Source: Proteobacteria bacterium UBA981
GTDB taxonomy: Bacteria > Pseudomonadota > Gammaproteobacteria > Ga0077536
Assembly: GCA_002292285.1 (NCBI GenBank)
Contig: DBBP01000026.1
Location: 32,373 to 96,372 of the forward strand
DNA length: 64,000 bases
Direction: 5' to 3'
This document shows positions 9,329 to 18,017 of this stretch, piece by piece (position 1 is the first letter of the stretch; every line of letters begins with the position of its first letter). The notes beneath the pieces are model-generated. The model saw only the letters and a list, made by a program, of their open reading frames with translations. It was not told the origin of the DNA and did no database searches. Position numbers and translations under genes: made by a program.

Positions 9329-10169
9329 TCATGATGCCAGCGGTAGAAATCGGTTTCTGGAAGCTCCCGCGGTCCCAACCAGCATTGTGCAGGGCGGCCG
9401 ACTTCGAAATGCCCTCGGTGTGACTTCGACGGTTGGGTCTATCAACCGCAAAGTAAACGCGAGTCTGTTTGGCACTTCGGTAGAGCGAAGGCCCGGCAGC
9501 GCATGACTTGAGCCGTGGATTAGTAGCGGATGGAAAATGAAAAACTCCCCGGGGCTGCATAACCAAACGAGAAACAGTGTCCGTGGTTGCGCCTGCAAAC
9601 CTCGTGTTTCCTCGTCCAGCGAGGAGCTTTTTCGTCAGGCCAAAACGACTTCGCAATTCCGAGTAATCGAGCAGGTGAGATCCGGGAATGACCACAGCAC
9701 AATTCTCGGCCGGTGCTGCGGACACAGCAACCTGAACTGAAATCTGGTGCTCGTCGGGATTCGCGTGGGTGAGGACCTTCCGATAAGTGTCTCTGTGCAA
9801 CGGTAAATTCGGAACGCCCGAGAATATTGCCGTTCGCCAAATCGAGATGTTCGGACCAAGGAGGGATTGGCACGTCGTAATGAGCGCGGACGAACGACAT
9901 ATTGCTGCCGCAACAGGCGAATCCAAATGCGGGTTTAGCGACCCGGGAATTTCTCCGCGGCGAAAGGATTCTTCAAATCTGGCAGTCACAGATTGGTCAA
10001 TCCCAGGCAGGGGGCCGGCATACCCGAATTCAGCAAATGAAGTAACAACGTCGTCTTCCACGATAGGGACCTCTGAGCAACGAAATGGAACCGACCGATC
10101 GGCGTGATAACGTTTGAAACGGATTTCCCTGCCGACCGTTCGAGCAGTGGACCTGAGACCGGGAATCAC
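9329..10169 (-). pseudogene. Phytanoyl-CoA dioxygenase-family gene broken by a frameshift
   Basis: Encodes a PhyH-type Fe(II)/2-oxoglutarate oxygenase. The first part carries the metal motif in NLPLHRDTYRK (His125, Asp127) and VVIPGSHLLDYSELR. After Met204-Gln205 the open frame switches to nonsense, while the next frame reads PGEFFIFHPLLIHGSSHA, which supplies the expected distal His, and then RLAFTLRLIDPTVEVTP. Removing one base from the CCCCGGGG run (plus-strand 9547-9554) joins the two parts and gives a protein of about 280 residues ending at 9329, the normal family length. The uncorrected frame runs on to 9132. The start at 10169 is a GTG and uncertain. A sequencing error is possible. It lies among polysaccharide genes; the substrate is unknown. 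Confidence 0.75.
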
Positions 10170-10317
10170 GTCAAGTTGGGGTCGCTTGCCAGCGATTCGC
10201 CGTGCCAGGCTGATTGCCTACACAGCCCGTTCTCCCTGCCGAAAGCCGCAACAGACCGTGGACGATTGCAGCGAATTTCGCGTTGATAATCCATTCCCCG
10301 TCGGAACCATCTATTTG

Positions 10318-11577
10318 TTATGGAATGAGTGCTCGTTTGAACAGGTGTTCGCCTAGTCGGGCTTTTCTGAATTCGTATCTATTTTGAGTTTCAATTCGCG
10401 GTTCTCTTTGGCGACTGTTTTGAGTTCGCGGCGTAGGTAGTTGACCGTTTGTAACGTACTTCTGTGTTGCTGGATTTGTTCGGCGAGGTAGTCGAAATCG
10501 CCGAAACCAGGGGCCGTCGGTCCGCTGCGGTCCGCTGCGGTCCGCGACCTCGTGATAGACCTTGAGCAATTGTTCGGCAACGTTTTTCACGTCGAAGTGC
10601 GTTTCGATGAAATGTCGCCCTTGTATCGACAGTTCCTTTCGGTGCTCCAAGTCTGTAATAAGTAAGCGGAGCTTGTCCTTGATATTGTCCGGATTGACAT
10701 TTTCTACGGGTACGTTTCCGTAGGCGGGCTTGTACAAATCGTCACGAATGTAATTCATTGTCGCTTTGCCGAGCGCCATGCATTCCATCGCAAATACGGT
10801 CAGACAGCCCTGGTGGAGGTTGTCAATGCAAATGTCGGCGCCTTTATAGATTTTAATCGCGTCCGAATGCATAAGATTGCTCACCTTTGTGTACCTGAAC
10901 TTCAGTCCCTCATCTTGCAGTTCGGCGACGGCCTGTTCGATGAACCGCGTTCCCTTCAACATGTCGTTCGTAGAGGCGTGTACCACCACCGGATGTTTAT
11001 CATTTTGAAGTCCAACATTCGGCCAATCTTCGAGTTTCAGGCATCGGGGTACGACGGTGGCTTCAGGAATGAACTGTTGAAGTTCAGGATCTTGAACGAC
11101 GAATTGGTCAACGTGAGCACGCAAATATTCCACGTACCGTCGGAGATCCGTTTCATCGTATGGTGACTCGTACCCATAGTTGTAGAAGCTGTAGGGATTC
11201 ACCTCTTTATCCAGCGATGGGTAGCGGATGTCGTTGCCGGTGAACCGATAGATGACCTTCTTCCCGCGTGCTTTAATTAGCGCGATGTCCATGCCCATGA
11301 ACATCTCATAGGGTCGACCGACGAAGAACATCGAGCGGTTCCAGAAATGGTAAATGTCATAGTTTTCAGCCAGCGAATCCTGCAGGGCTTTGAGTTGCCC
11401 TTCGATGACGTGAGCGGGATCCAGATTTACGGTCTTGTGTGACCGATAGCCCATCGAAGCGCTCGCATCGGTACTAACGTATTCAAGTTGGTCGACATCT
11501 TGTCCCATGGCGCGTAGCCGTTCGCCAAGCAAGTAGACTTGGCCGGAATAGTTCTTGGGTGCCATGAGTACTTTCAT
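10318..11577 (-). CDS. GT-B glycosyltransferase with frameshifted C-terminus
   Basis: Paralogue of the glycosyltransferase at 2617-3996: KVLMAPKNYSGQVYLLGERL at the start, YDIYHFWNRSMFF, LIKARGKKVIYRFTGNDIR, FVVQDPELQQFIPEA, then VVHASTNDMLKGTRFIEQA in the donor domain and CLTVFAMECMALGKATMNYI. Residues 1 to about 350 are intact. From there the frame runs into arginine-rich sequence that looks unnatural. The neighbouring frame carries GFGDFDYLAEQIQQHRS and YLRRELKTVAKENRELKLKI, a heptad-like coiled coil ending at 10353. The switch falls exactly on a 10-bp tandem duplication; one copy fewer gives a clean protein of about 404 residues. The ATG at 11577 is kept from the paralogue alignment. Catalytic domain probably intact. 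Confidence 0.8.
   Translation of the reverse strand: MKVLMAPKNYSGQVYLLGERLRAMGQDVDQLEYVSTDASASMGYRSHKTVNLDPAHVIEGQLKALQDSLAENYDIYHFWNRSMFFVGRPYEMFMGMDIALIKARGKKVIYRFTGNDIRYPSLDKEVNPYSFYNYGYESPYDETDLRRYVEYLRAHVDQFVVQDPELQQFIPEATVVPRCLKLEDWPNVGLQNDKHPVVVHASTNDMLKGTRFIEQAVAELQDEGLKFRYTKVSNLMHSDAIKIYKGADICIDNLHQGCLTVFAMECMALGKATMNYIRDDLYKPAYGNVPVENVNPDNIKDKLRLLITDLEHRKELSIQGRHFIETHFDVKNVAEQLLKVYHEVADRSGPQRTDGPWFRRFRLPRRTNPATQKYVTNGQLPTPRTQNSRQREPRIETQNRYEFRKARLGEHLFKRALIP
10519..10545. repeat. 10-bp tandem repeat inside a glycosyltransferase gene
   Basis: TCCGCTGCGG occurs at 10521-10530 and 10531-10540, followed by a half copy TCCGC (10541-10545) and preceded by GG. Because 10 is not a multiple of 3, gaining or losing one unit moves the reading frame of the minus-strand gene, switching between a coiled-coil and an arginine-rich C-terminus. 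Confidence 0.85.
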
Positions 11578-11876
11578 AGGGATTGCTCGAGAAAATATTG
11601 AAATTCGGAAACCGGCGACGGCTATTCGACATCGCCATCGAAAAGCATACGTGTTGTTGTCATTTCTTTCGAGGTACCACGGCGGAGCAATTCAAATTTG
11701 GCGCTTTTAGTGAGTACGGTTCCACGCTAACCGACGCAGTTCTCGATCGCTGGGTGATGACGATCTATCTGTCGGGAATCGAATTCATGCCGAGGTAACC
11801 GGTTATTTTAAGCGCGGTCTATTCGGATACCGCTGATATTTCGCACAGGGAGATATTCACGGCTTTCGTCAGCCTA
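11578..11876. other. Intergenic region
   Basis: 299 bases between two minus-strand genes. It should carry the promoter of the glycosyltransferase that starts at 11577. No gene or clear terminator seen. Confidence 0.4.
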
Positions 11877-13919
11877 TTATTTCAGATGATCCTCCGTGCC
11901 ACTCTGCCATCCGAGAGCGGTCGCTATTTGATCCGTCACAAGCTGCGCAGTGTAAGGGGCGAGATGATCATCGTCGGTGTAGAAAAGCCGGCTTTTATCG
12001 TGGGTGTAGCACCGCTGAGTCGTCTCTAAACACAAAAGTTGGTCCGGAAAAACTCTGTGCAGGCGAGGATGTTCGCCGACGCCATCCAGAATCTGTGAAC
12101 TTAGTTTCGAGCGCTGCTTGAAGACGGGATAACTCGTCGTGATCTCCAGCTCTTTGAACGCGCGTAATTGTTGATACTTTGCGTGCTGGTCCAGCTCGCC
12201 TTTAACCAGGTTCGGGACGTGCCAACCCACTTCTGGGATGGGATAGACGATGACGACGGTATGTCCGAGGTCTAGCCACTCTCGGATCATGCCGTGAATT
12301 TTCGCGACTACGGTGTCGCCCGGGGTTGCGAATTCGTCGAGCCGTAAAGACGGTTTAACGTCTTGAGCGGGTTCCAATCCACCCTCACGATTATCGAAGC
12401 GAGATCCATTCAAAATTAGCGGGAAGCGGCCTGAAAGCACGATGGTCGAGGGTTCCTGAGCCGCTAGAAAATCTTTCAAGTCCTGCGTTCGAGCGCGGCA
12501 TTTAGTATTGTCCTTGCCACCATCCGATCGAATTGTGCCATAGACAGGCAGGCAAGCGTTGCTGGTTAATTGAGCGTAGTTCGCCCGATTCGCTCGAGCG
12601 GCATCCAGCAAGCTCACTGCAAGCGTGCGTGCGTGACTATCGCCAACAAGAATCAGAGTCGTCGAGGCGGCCGAGGTCTCGAATCTACAATGCGAATCGA
12701 TGGCTTGCTTTCGACAAGCCGTTCCATCCTGAACGACGTAGCGAGGGCGTGCGCGTTCATACAAGTCAACTAAGACCCCCAGTCGGCTCGGGATCCCATC
12801 GTAGTAGTAGATGCCCCCATATGCTGCCAAAAGAGTTAGAAATGCGGCTAGCGAATAACTGTAGAAATTTCGTCGACAAATTCTGTGGGATTGCCGTGCG
12901 GGTCTTTCAATCAGAAAGAAGGATAGCCCTGACAATACGAACGCTATTCCGATACATGCAAGCATCTCGCCCTGGGTCGGCGCCTGGCTTTTCATCCGCG
13001 CGAAAGCGAAGAGCGGAAAATGCCACAAATACAGAGCATATGAGATGAGACCGATCGCGACGAATAGCCGCGTAGACAGAACGTTAGTTATCAGTTCGCC
13101 GGGTTTCATAAACCAAATCAACAGCGCGGTGCCGATGATCGGAAAGCAAGTTATATAGGAAGGGTGATTTATCGTGTCGTCAAAGAAAATGACTGTGCCC
13201 AGGACGAGCGATAGCCCAAGCGCAGGCATGGTCGCATCGAGAATTGAATGGCTCAGGCGACCGCGGCCATACGTCAGCTTTGCAAGAAGCGACCCGGTTA
13301 ACAGTTCCCATGCCCGGGTCGGAAAAAGGAAAAAAGCAAAGGCCGGCGATTCGTCGCTAGTGTGGTGCGCGAATTGTAACGATATGAGAAGACCGACGAT
13401 CATTACAGCGCTGATATGAGATTTTAGGAATCGCCAAAAAAGCACGAGGGCGAGTGGGAATAGCAAGTAAAACTGCTCCTCCACAGACAAGCTCCAGGTA
13501 TGCAGGAGTGGCTTTAGTGCGCTCGGTGCGGCTGTGTAACTATCTTCCTGCCAGAACCATACGTTCGAACCGAAAAACAAAGCAGACAAACCCGAACCTG
13601 CGAATTCTTTCATCGCTTTTGGCAACATATGCATCCAGGCGAATGGTAGACAGGCAAGCATTACCGTAAAAAGAGCCGGAAGTATCCTGCGCGCCCGTCT
13701 TTCGTAGAAATGCGCGAAGGTGAAAGCTTGTTCGTCTAGTTCGTGAAGAACAACGGACGTTATGAGATATCCGGAAATAACGAAAAATATGTCCACTCCA
13801 ATGAATCCGCCCGCGAACATGTCCAATGCCAGAATTGACGGCCGGGCGTGGTACAACACGACGAGCAACACTGCGATGGCTCGCAGACCATCAATTTCAG
13901 GTCGATATTTAACGGGCAT
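11877..13919 (-). CDS. OafA-type O-acyltransferase with C-terminal SGNH domain
   Basis: Inner-membrane acyltransferase family 3 enzyme fused to a periplasmic SGNH hydrolase-like domain; such proteins put O-acyl groups (often acetyl) on polysaccharides. From the chosen start, YRPEIDGLRAIAVLLVVLYH opens the membrane domain, VDIFFVISGYLI follows, then HTWSLSVEEQFYLLFP, and about ten hydrophobic segments to residue 370. The SGNH part shows LVGDSHART near 426-430 (Ser nucleophile) and DDDHLAPYTAQLV near 654 (Asp-x-x-His). I chose ATG 13919 because the family begins a few residues before YRPEIDGLR; a GTG at 14048 or ATG at 13961 would add 43 or 14 residues with no family match. No good Shine-Dalgarno at any of them. 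Surrounding genes support polysaccharide modification. Confidence 0.9.
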   Translation of the reverse strand: MPVKYRPEIDGLRAIAVLLVVLYHARPSILALDMFAGGFIGVDIFFVISGYLITSVVLHELDEQAFTFAHFYERRARRILPALFTVMLACLPFAWMHMLPKAMKEFAGSGLSALFFGSNVWFWQEDSYTAAPSALKPLLHTWSLSVEEQFYLLFPLALVLFWRFLKSHISAVMIVGLLISLQFAHHTSDESPAFAFFLFPTRAWELLTGSLLAKLTYGRGRLSHSILDATMPALGLSLVLGTVIFFDDTINHPSYITCFPIIGTALLIWFMKPGELITNVLSTRLFVAIGLISYALYLWHFPLFAFARMKSQAPTQGEMLACIGIAFVLSGLSFFLIERPARQSHRICRRNFYSYSLAAFLTLLAAYGGIYYYDGIPSRLGVLVDLYERARPRYVVQDGTACRKQAIDSHCRFETSAASTTLILVGDSHARTLAVSLLDAARANRANYAQLTSNACLPVYGTIRSDGGKDNTKCRARTQDLKDFLAAQEPSTIVLSGRFPLILNGSRFDNREGGLEPAQDVKPSLRLDEFATPGDTVVAKIHGMIREWLDLGHTVVIVYPIPEVGWHVPNLVKGELDQHAKYQQLRAFKELEITTSYPVFKQRSKLSSQILDGVGEHPRLHRVFPDQLLCLETTQRCYTHDKSRLFYTDDDHLAPYTAQLVTDQIATALGWQSGTEDHLK

Positions 13920-14367
13920 CGGGTATTTCGTCGCGGCCGGATTCAGTAAATCTGGAATCATGTGCAGTGTCCATCTGCGTGAAACACTCGTCAATCTTGT
14001 ACCTTTGCCGAAACGCTCCGTACATTGCTGAGAATCGGCTTTGGGCACTGAAGTCTTTAGACGTCGTTAGCAAAATGCACGGGCCCCGCTCATGGGCTAC
14101 GATTCGACAGGGCCCCGAACGCTGCCCGCATTTCCAGTCGTTGTATAGGGAATTATTTGCACAGCAGGCGGCAGCAAGGTGGATCATTGACTTAGAATAT
14201 AGCTTTTTGGGGCAACGTGTTGTCCGGCGCGGGTGGTGCTTGCACCCCGAAAATTACGATATCGTCGACCCTATCGACCGCACTCATTTCTCAGGCGGTC
14301 GCCTGCGCAGAAGTGTGTACTCTTCAAGTAGACCAGAAGTTTCCGTTATAACGAGTTCGCTACAGAT
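13920..14367. other. Divergent intergenic region
   Basis: 448 bases between the acyltransferase (minus) and the FemAB-like gene (plus). It contains two copies of GGGCCCCG near 14081 and 14110 that could pair through their palindromic GGGCCC core. Otherwise nothing beyond presumed promoters was seen. Confidence 0.35.
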
Positions 14368-15432
14368 ATGGACCTAACGCGAAACGAACAGATAATTGTT
14401 TCTGATCCCGCGACTAACGATGGATTCACGGGTTGGAATGAATTTGTGCTCGCACAACCCGTGGTAAACCCCTTTCATCTCGCACAATGGCACGAAATCC
14501 TGAATCACGTGTTTCAGGTGCAGCCCCTTTACAGGATGGGATGCGACGCCACCGGCCGGATTTTGGGAATCGTCCCGGCCTATTTCGCCTCAGGACTTTT
14601 CGCGACGCCGCAGGTCGCGACGTTGGATGGCGGCATCCTTAGTGCAGATCAGCGCGTCGCCGATTCGCTCCACGCAGAGCTTTCCCTTTCGGCCGGTAAT
14701 CTAGGCGCACGCCACGTCATGCTAAAAGGCGGAGCAGCAGCAACAGGCGAAGCTGTCGGCGGTAGCGTATTCAGCAAACGGATCTATCCGGTCGTCGATC
14801 TGTCCGCCGGTGTCGATTTCGTTACCCAACGACTGAATAAGAAGATGAGGTATCAAATAAAGAAAAGTCAGGCGCTCGGGCTCGAAGCCGTGCAGGCAGA
14901 CCAGGTACCCCATAGTTTCTACGCTATCTTCGCCCGTACCCAGAGAGATCTCGGTACGCCGGTGGTTTCTCGAAAATTTTTCGATTCGATGAATGCCGTA
15001 CTGTCTCCACTGTTGAACTTTACCGGTCTCATGCATCACGGGCGCCTCGTCGCGGGTCTTGTTGGAGTGAGCCTCGGTGATACTTACTACAGTCTGTACG
15101 CCGCGACAGACCGAGAATACCAGCACAACTATGCGAACTATCTCCTCTACCTCAGGGTTATGGAATGGGCCTGCGAAAGGCAGCTCGGTAAGTTTAATAT
15201 GGGCAGAAGTTCCCCCGGGACCGGCGCCTACCGTTATAAGACCAAATGGCGTCCTGTTGATATCGAAGCGCTGTACCGCTGCGATTTTGTGACTCGACGA
15301 AACAGGCCAAAGGATTCCGCGATTCTGGAACCGGCGTCAAACTCAATCGCAGTAAAAGTCTGGAAGCGAATGCCACTGACCGTTACGAACGTTCTGGGGC
15401 CGTCGCTGAGAAGCAGGCTTCCGTTTGGCTAA
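14368..15432 (+). CDS. FemAB-like protein of the PEP-CTERM/exosortase-associated type
   Basis: 354-residue member of the FemAB/GNAT-fold group, which includes aminoacyl transferases acting on cell-wall precursors. Segments typical of the exosortase-associated subgroup are visible: NPFHLAQWHEILNHVF near 34, LNKKMRYQIKKSQALGLEA near 157, FARTQRDLGTPVVSRKFFD near 188, and YANYLLYLRVMEWACERQLG followed by FNMGRSSPGTGAYRYKTKW near 252-290. Members of this subgroup usually sit in extracellular-polysaccharide loci beside exosortase. Here no exosortase is visible, but the DUF3473 deacetylase at 25510-26379 is of the same association. It is followed after 66 bases by an aminotransferase on the same strand, so the two may be cotranscribed. 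Substrate unknown. Confidence 0.82.
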   Translation: MDLTRNEQIIVSDPATNDGFTGWNEFVLAQPVVNPFHLAQWHEILNHVFQVQPLYRMGCDATGRILGIVPAYFASGLFATPQVATLDGGILSADQRVADSLHAELSLSAGNLGARHVMLKGGAAATGEAVGGSVFSKRIYPVVDLSAGVDFVTQRLNKKMRYQIKKSQALGLEAVQADQVPHSFYAIFARTQRDLGTPVVSRKFFDSMNAVLSPLLNFTGLMHHGRLVAGLVGVSLGDTYYSLYAATDREYQHNYANYLLYLRVMEWACERQLGKFNMGRSSPGTGAYRYKTKWRPVDIEALYRCDFVTRRNRPKDSAILEPASNSIAVKVWKRMPLTVTNVLGPSLRSRLPFG

Positions 15433-15498
15433 GCGACTAGAGTGTTGCTAGCAAGGTGAACGCTTGAGCTTAGAAGCGGTGCTCGGTACTTCGAGCGC

Positions 15499-16806
15499 TT
15501 GTACAGATTCGGCTCCAAGGCGGTCATATATTGGATAATCAGCGCGGCCAGCTACAGTGAGAAAGGAAAGCTATCATTCAATCTTCAGGTCTTTAGCTTG
15601 AGCGTACTTCGGCTGTTACCGCCGACGGCCACGCCAATCCCGGTTCGGGCGATAGCTGCTGCGATTGCTGCAGACCAGCGCAGTTTGATGAAATTCAAGC
15701 GCGCGTTGACGAACAATTACAGGGTTGTTGATTGTCACCTGGCCGCCAGCGCAAGGTTTGCTCTGTACATCCTTGTGCGTACGCTTCACGAGACGAGGAC
15801 CGATAGTGAGCGCGAGCAAATCATTATTCCCGCCTATACCTGTCCATCTGTGGTGGCCGCAATTGTCGCGGCCCGAATGCGACCAATATTTTGTGAGATC
15901 AATCCAAGTACGCTAGCTTTTGATGAGCGGTCGCTCAGTAGTCATTTGGGCAGGAAAACGCTTGCTGTTATATGCGTACACCAGTTCGGGATTCCACACA
16001 GGCTGGACACGATAGCGGAACAAATCCGAAACGCTGGTGCCTACCTGGTCGAAGATGCGGCGCAAGCTATGGGCAGTACTGTGCACGGCCAGGCTGCGGG
16101 TACTGTCGGAGATTTCGGGTTGTTCAGTTTCGGTCCCGGTAAGCCGCTGGCACTGGCAGGTGGAGGTGCTATTACAGTTAACTCAAACGTAGCACGGGAC
16201 CAGATATCACAGGTTTGGGCGGGCATAACCGAGGGCACGCGCATGCGGTCGCTGTTCTCGGCATTCCGCTACGCGGCCCTCGGATTAATTACTCAGCCAC
16301 TAAGCTGGCGACTGGTACACGTCAACGGTCCGACCCAGGCGGCGGCATCTGCCGCTGACGACTTGGGTGAGCGCCTCGGTATGGTCCCTTCCCAAGCTGC
16401 GGCGGGGTCGTTGTTGCTCGCTGATTTGGATGGCTATAACTCGGACAGGCGGCAGACTGCTTTGCGGCTCAAGGGAATCTTATCGGAGCATAAGTGGGTA
16501 ACAATTCCAGAAACTCCGCAGTCTTCTCCTGACGATGCCAAGCCCATGATTCCGATATACCTGCGTTTGCCGGTTATCGTCGCTGATGAGCAAAGAAAGC
16601 GGCAGTTGGTCGCAAAGCTATGGCGCGCGGGAATTCATCCCGGGACCATGTACGGCAGGTCGCTTGACGATGTTTATCCGCGATATTCGACACACGAGAA
16701 TCCTGCGGCGTGCCATGTCGCGAGTAATTTGATTACGCTACCGACACACCATCATGTTGGGCATGAGGACGTTGAAAAGATTGAGCAGGTGTTTCGATCT
16801 GTATGA
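15499..16806 (+). CDS. DegT/DnrJ/EryC1/StrS aminotransferase family protein
   Basis: PLP-dependent sugar aminotransferase family. Motifs: IIIPAYTCPSVVAAIVAA near 112, YLVEDAAQAMGST near 180 (Asp and Gln contacting PLP), FGLFSFGPGKPLALAGGGAI near 202-220 with the expected Schiff-base lysine in GPGKPLAL, and LPTHHHVGHEDVEKIEQVF at the end. The frame opens with a TTG at 15499; the next Met is about 65 residues in, which is too late because LLPPTATPIPVRAIAAAI is family-like. A TTG at 15598 is another possible start. It differs strongly from the aminotransferase at the window start, so it is not a recent duplicate. It probably forms a transcription unit with the upstream FemAB-like gene. The keto-sugar substrate cannot be assigned. 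Confidence 0.82.
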   Translation: MYRFGSKAVIYWIISAASYSEKGKLSFNLQVFSLSVLRLLPPTATPIPVRAIAAAIAADQRSLMKFKRALTNNYRVVDCHLAASARFALYILVRTLHETRTDSEREQIIIPAYTCPSVVAAIVAARMRPIFCEINPSTLAFDERSLSSHLGRKTLAVICVHQFGIPHRLDTIAEQIRNAGAYLVEDAAQAMGSTVHGQAAGTVGDFGLFSFGPGKPLALAGGGAITVNSNVARDQISQVWAGITEGTRMRSLFSAFRYAALGLITQPLSWRLVHVNGPTQAAASAADDLGERLGMVPSQAAAGSLLLADLDGYNSDRRQTALRLKGILSEHKWVTIPETPQSSPDDAKPMIPIYLRLPVIVADEQRKRQLVAKLWRAGIHPGTMYGRSLDDVYPRYSTHENPAACHVASNLITLPTHHHVGHEDVEKIEQVFRSV

Positions 16807-16812
16807 CGGTGC

Positions 16813-16832
16813 GGATCCGCGGCCCCGGATCC
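16813..16832. terminator. Hairpin between convergent genes
   Basis: GGATCCG (16813-16819) and CGGATCC (16826-16832) form a 7-bp GC-rich stem around a 6-base loop, six bases after the aminotransferase stop. The downstream T-content is weak, so it may be a factor-assisted or bidirectional terminator. Confidence 0.4.
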
Positions 16833-16881
16833 TGATTGCCTATTTGCACCGCTTTTCGCGAATGAGAGTTTAACTTGTCAG

Positions 16882-17973
16882 TTATTCGCGGACGGGTTTC
16901 GAGCTGAACTGACGGATTAACAGAAGGGCCACAACGGCACAGGCGAACTTAAATAACGTGCCAATCAAAAAGATCAGGTGCGTATGCACCGCCAGAACGC
17001 CGGCGTCCGCTTCGCTGTATCCCAGCAAGATAAGGGCGTATAGCCAACCGACTTCGTGTGTGCCGATATTCGCGACAGCACGTATGGGTAGCACGCTGAT
17101 TGGCAACTGTAACGCGAACACAACAGCACACAGCGCGAAACTCACGGTTTGATCGAGCGCCTTTATGACGAAAAAAAAGCCAGCCACAAGGACAGCAATA
17201 CTGAGTAGCGACAAAAACGTGGCGTTGTAGTAAGTGCGTGGCTTAACAATGCTGACTGCGGTACGTAAAAATTGGTTGGCAAAAGCACGCAAAGCGTCGA
17301 AGTATCGGGAGACGCCCGGCAACGACGCACGGGAGGAATCTTCTGCAGAGGCTGTCTCCTGATGGCCATTGATTCGTTGCCTTACCAACCCGTTCAGGGC
17401 CGAACTGTAATGTAACCCCAGCGGCACGAAGAGTACGACGAGACAAACTACGATCCCGGCGATTGATAGTGAGTGCGGGAGGACCGCAACAAAGAACGAG
17501 CCGGCAACAAGAAAGCAAATGGTATAGATGCTCAGTTCTATGAAGCGATAAACGAAAAGTGCAGACGTCGCGGCCCCCATTTCGATACCGTTCCATCTCT
17601 TTAACAGCCATATCAATACGGGTTCGCCAACCCAACCGGGCAACAGATCCCTGACCGTGGCCTGCGTGAACAGCGTGCCGAGTACTCGATGTGGCGCATC
17701 TAAAGACAACATCAAGTGCAGGCGAATGGCGCGGATGGCGGTAAAAACGATAATCGTAAGCAGATAGCCTGTTAAATAAGTCCAGTCGAGCGTGAATTCT
17801 GCAAGTTGTTCCAGGGACAAATCGGTTTCCCGAATGAACAACGCCAAAAGACCGAAACCAAATAACGACCCGGCCAGCAAATGCCGCAGCGTTTTTGAAC
17901 GTACTCCTGGCTCGTTAGCGTTTGCCAGCTTGGCTTGGGAGCCTTCGTATTTTTTGGAGATTGGCAATTTCAC
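16882..17973 (-). CDS. UPF0104 / LPG-synthase-like membrane protein
   Basis: Polytopic inner-membrane protein of the family formed by the transmembrane part of lysylphosphatidylglycerol synthase; such flippase-like proteins are common in glycolipid and polysaccharide loci. About seven to eight hydrophobic segments lie after a polar N-terminus. Family signature: LFTQATVRDLLPGWVGEPVL and the loop GAATSALFVYRFIELSIYT, then RAVANIGTHEVGWLYALILL near the end. The open frame extends to 18129 but that part overlaps the upstream oxidoreductase and does not look natural. A GTG at 17973 with GGGGCGA upstream gives about 363 residues and removes the overlap. It follows the FAD oxidoreductase by 44 bases and is probably in one operon with it. 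The lipid or glycolipid handled is unknown. Confidence 0.78.
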   Translation of the reverse strand: MKLPISKKYEGSQAKLANANEPGVRSKTLRHLLAGSLFGFGLLALFIRETDLSLEQLAEFTLDWTYLTGYLLTIIVFTAIRAIRLHLMLSLDAPHRVLGTLFTQATVRDLLPGWVGEPVLIWLLKRWNGIEMGAATSALFVYRFIELSIYTICFLVAGSFFVAVLPHSLSIAGIVVCLVVLFVPLGLHYSSALNGLVRQRINGHQETASAEDSSRASLPGVSRYFDALRAFANQFLRTAVSIVKPRTYYNATFLSLLSIAVLVAGFFFVIKALDQTVSFALCAVVFALQLPISVLPIRAVANIGTHEVGWLYALILLGYSEADAGVLAVHTHLIFLIGTLFKFACAVVALLLIRQFSSKPVRE

Positions 17974-18017
17974 GTTTTTACTGTCGCCCCGGGCAGGACC
18001 CAGGCTACGTTTACGGC

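Noticed and set aside
16857..16890. Inverted repeat CGCGAAT / ATTCGCG considered as a second terminator
   Set aside because: Loop of 20 bases, stem of 7, and no T-run; the hairpin at 16813-16832 is stronger.
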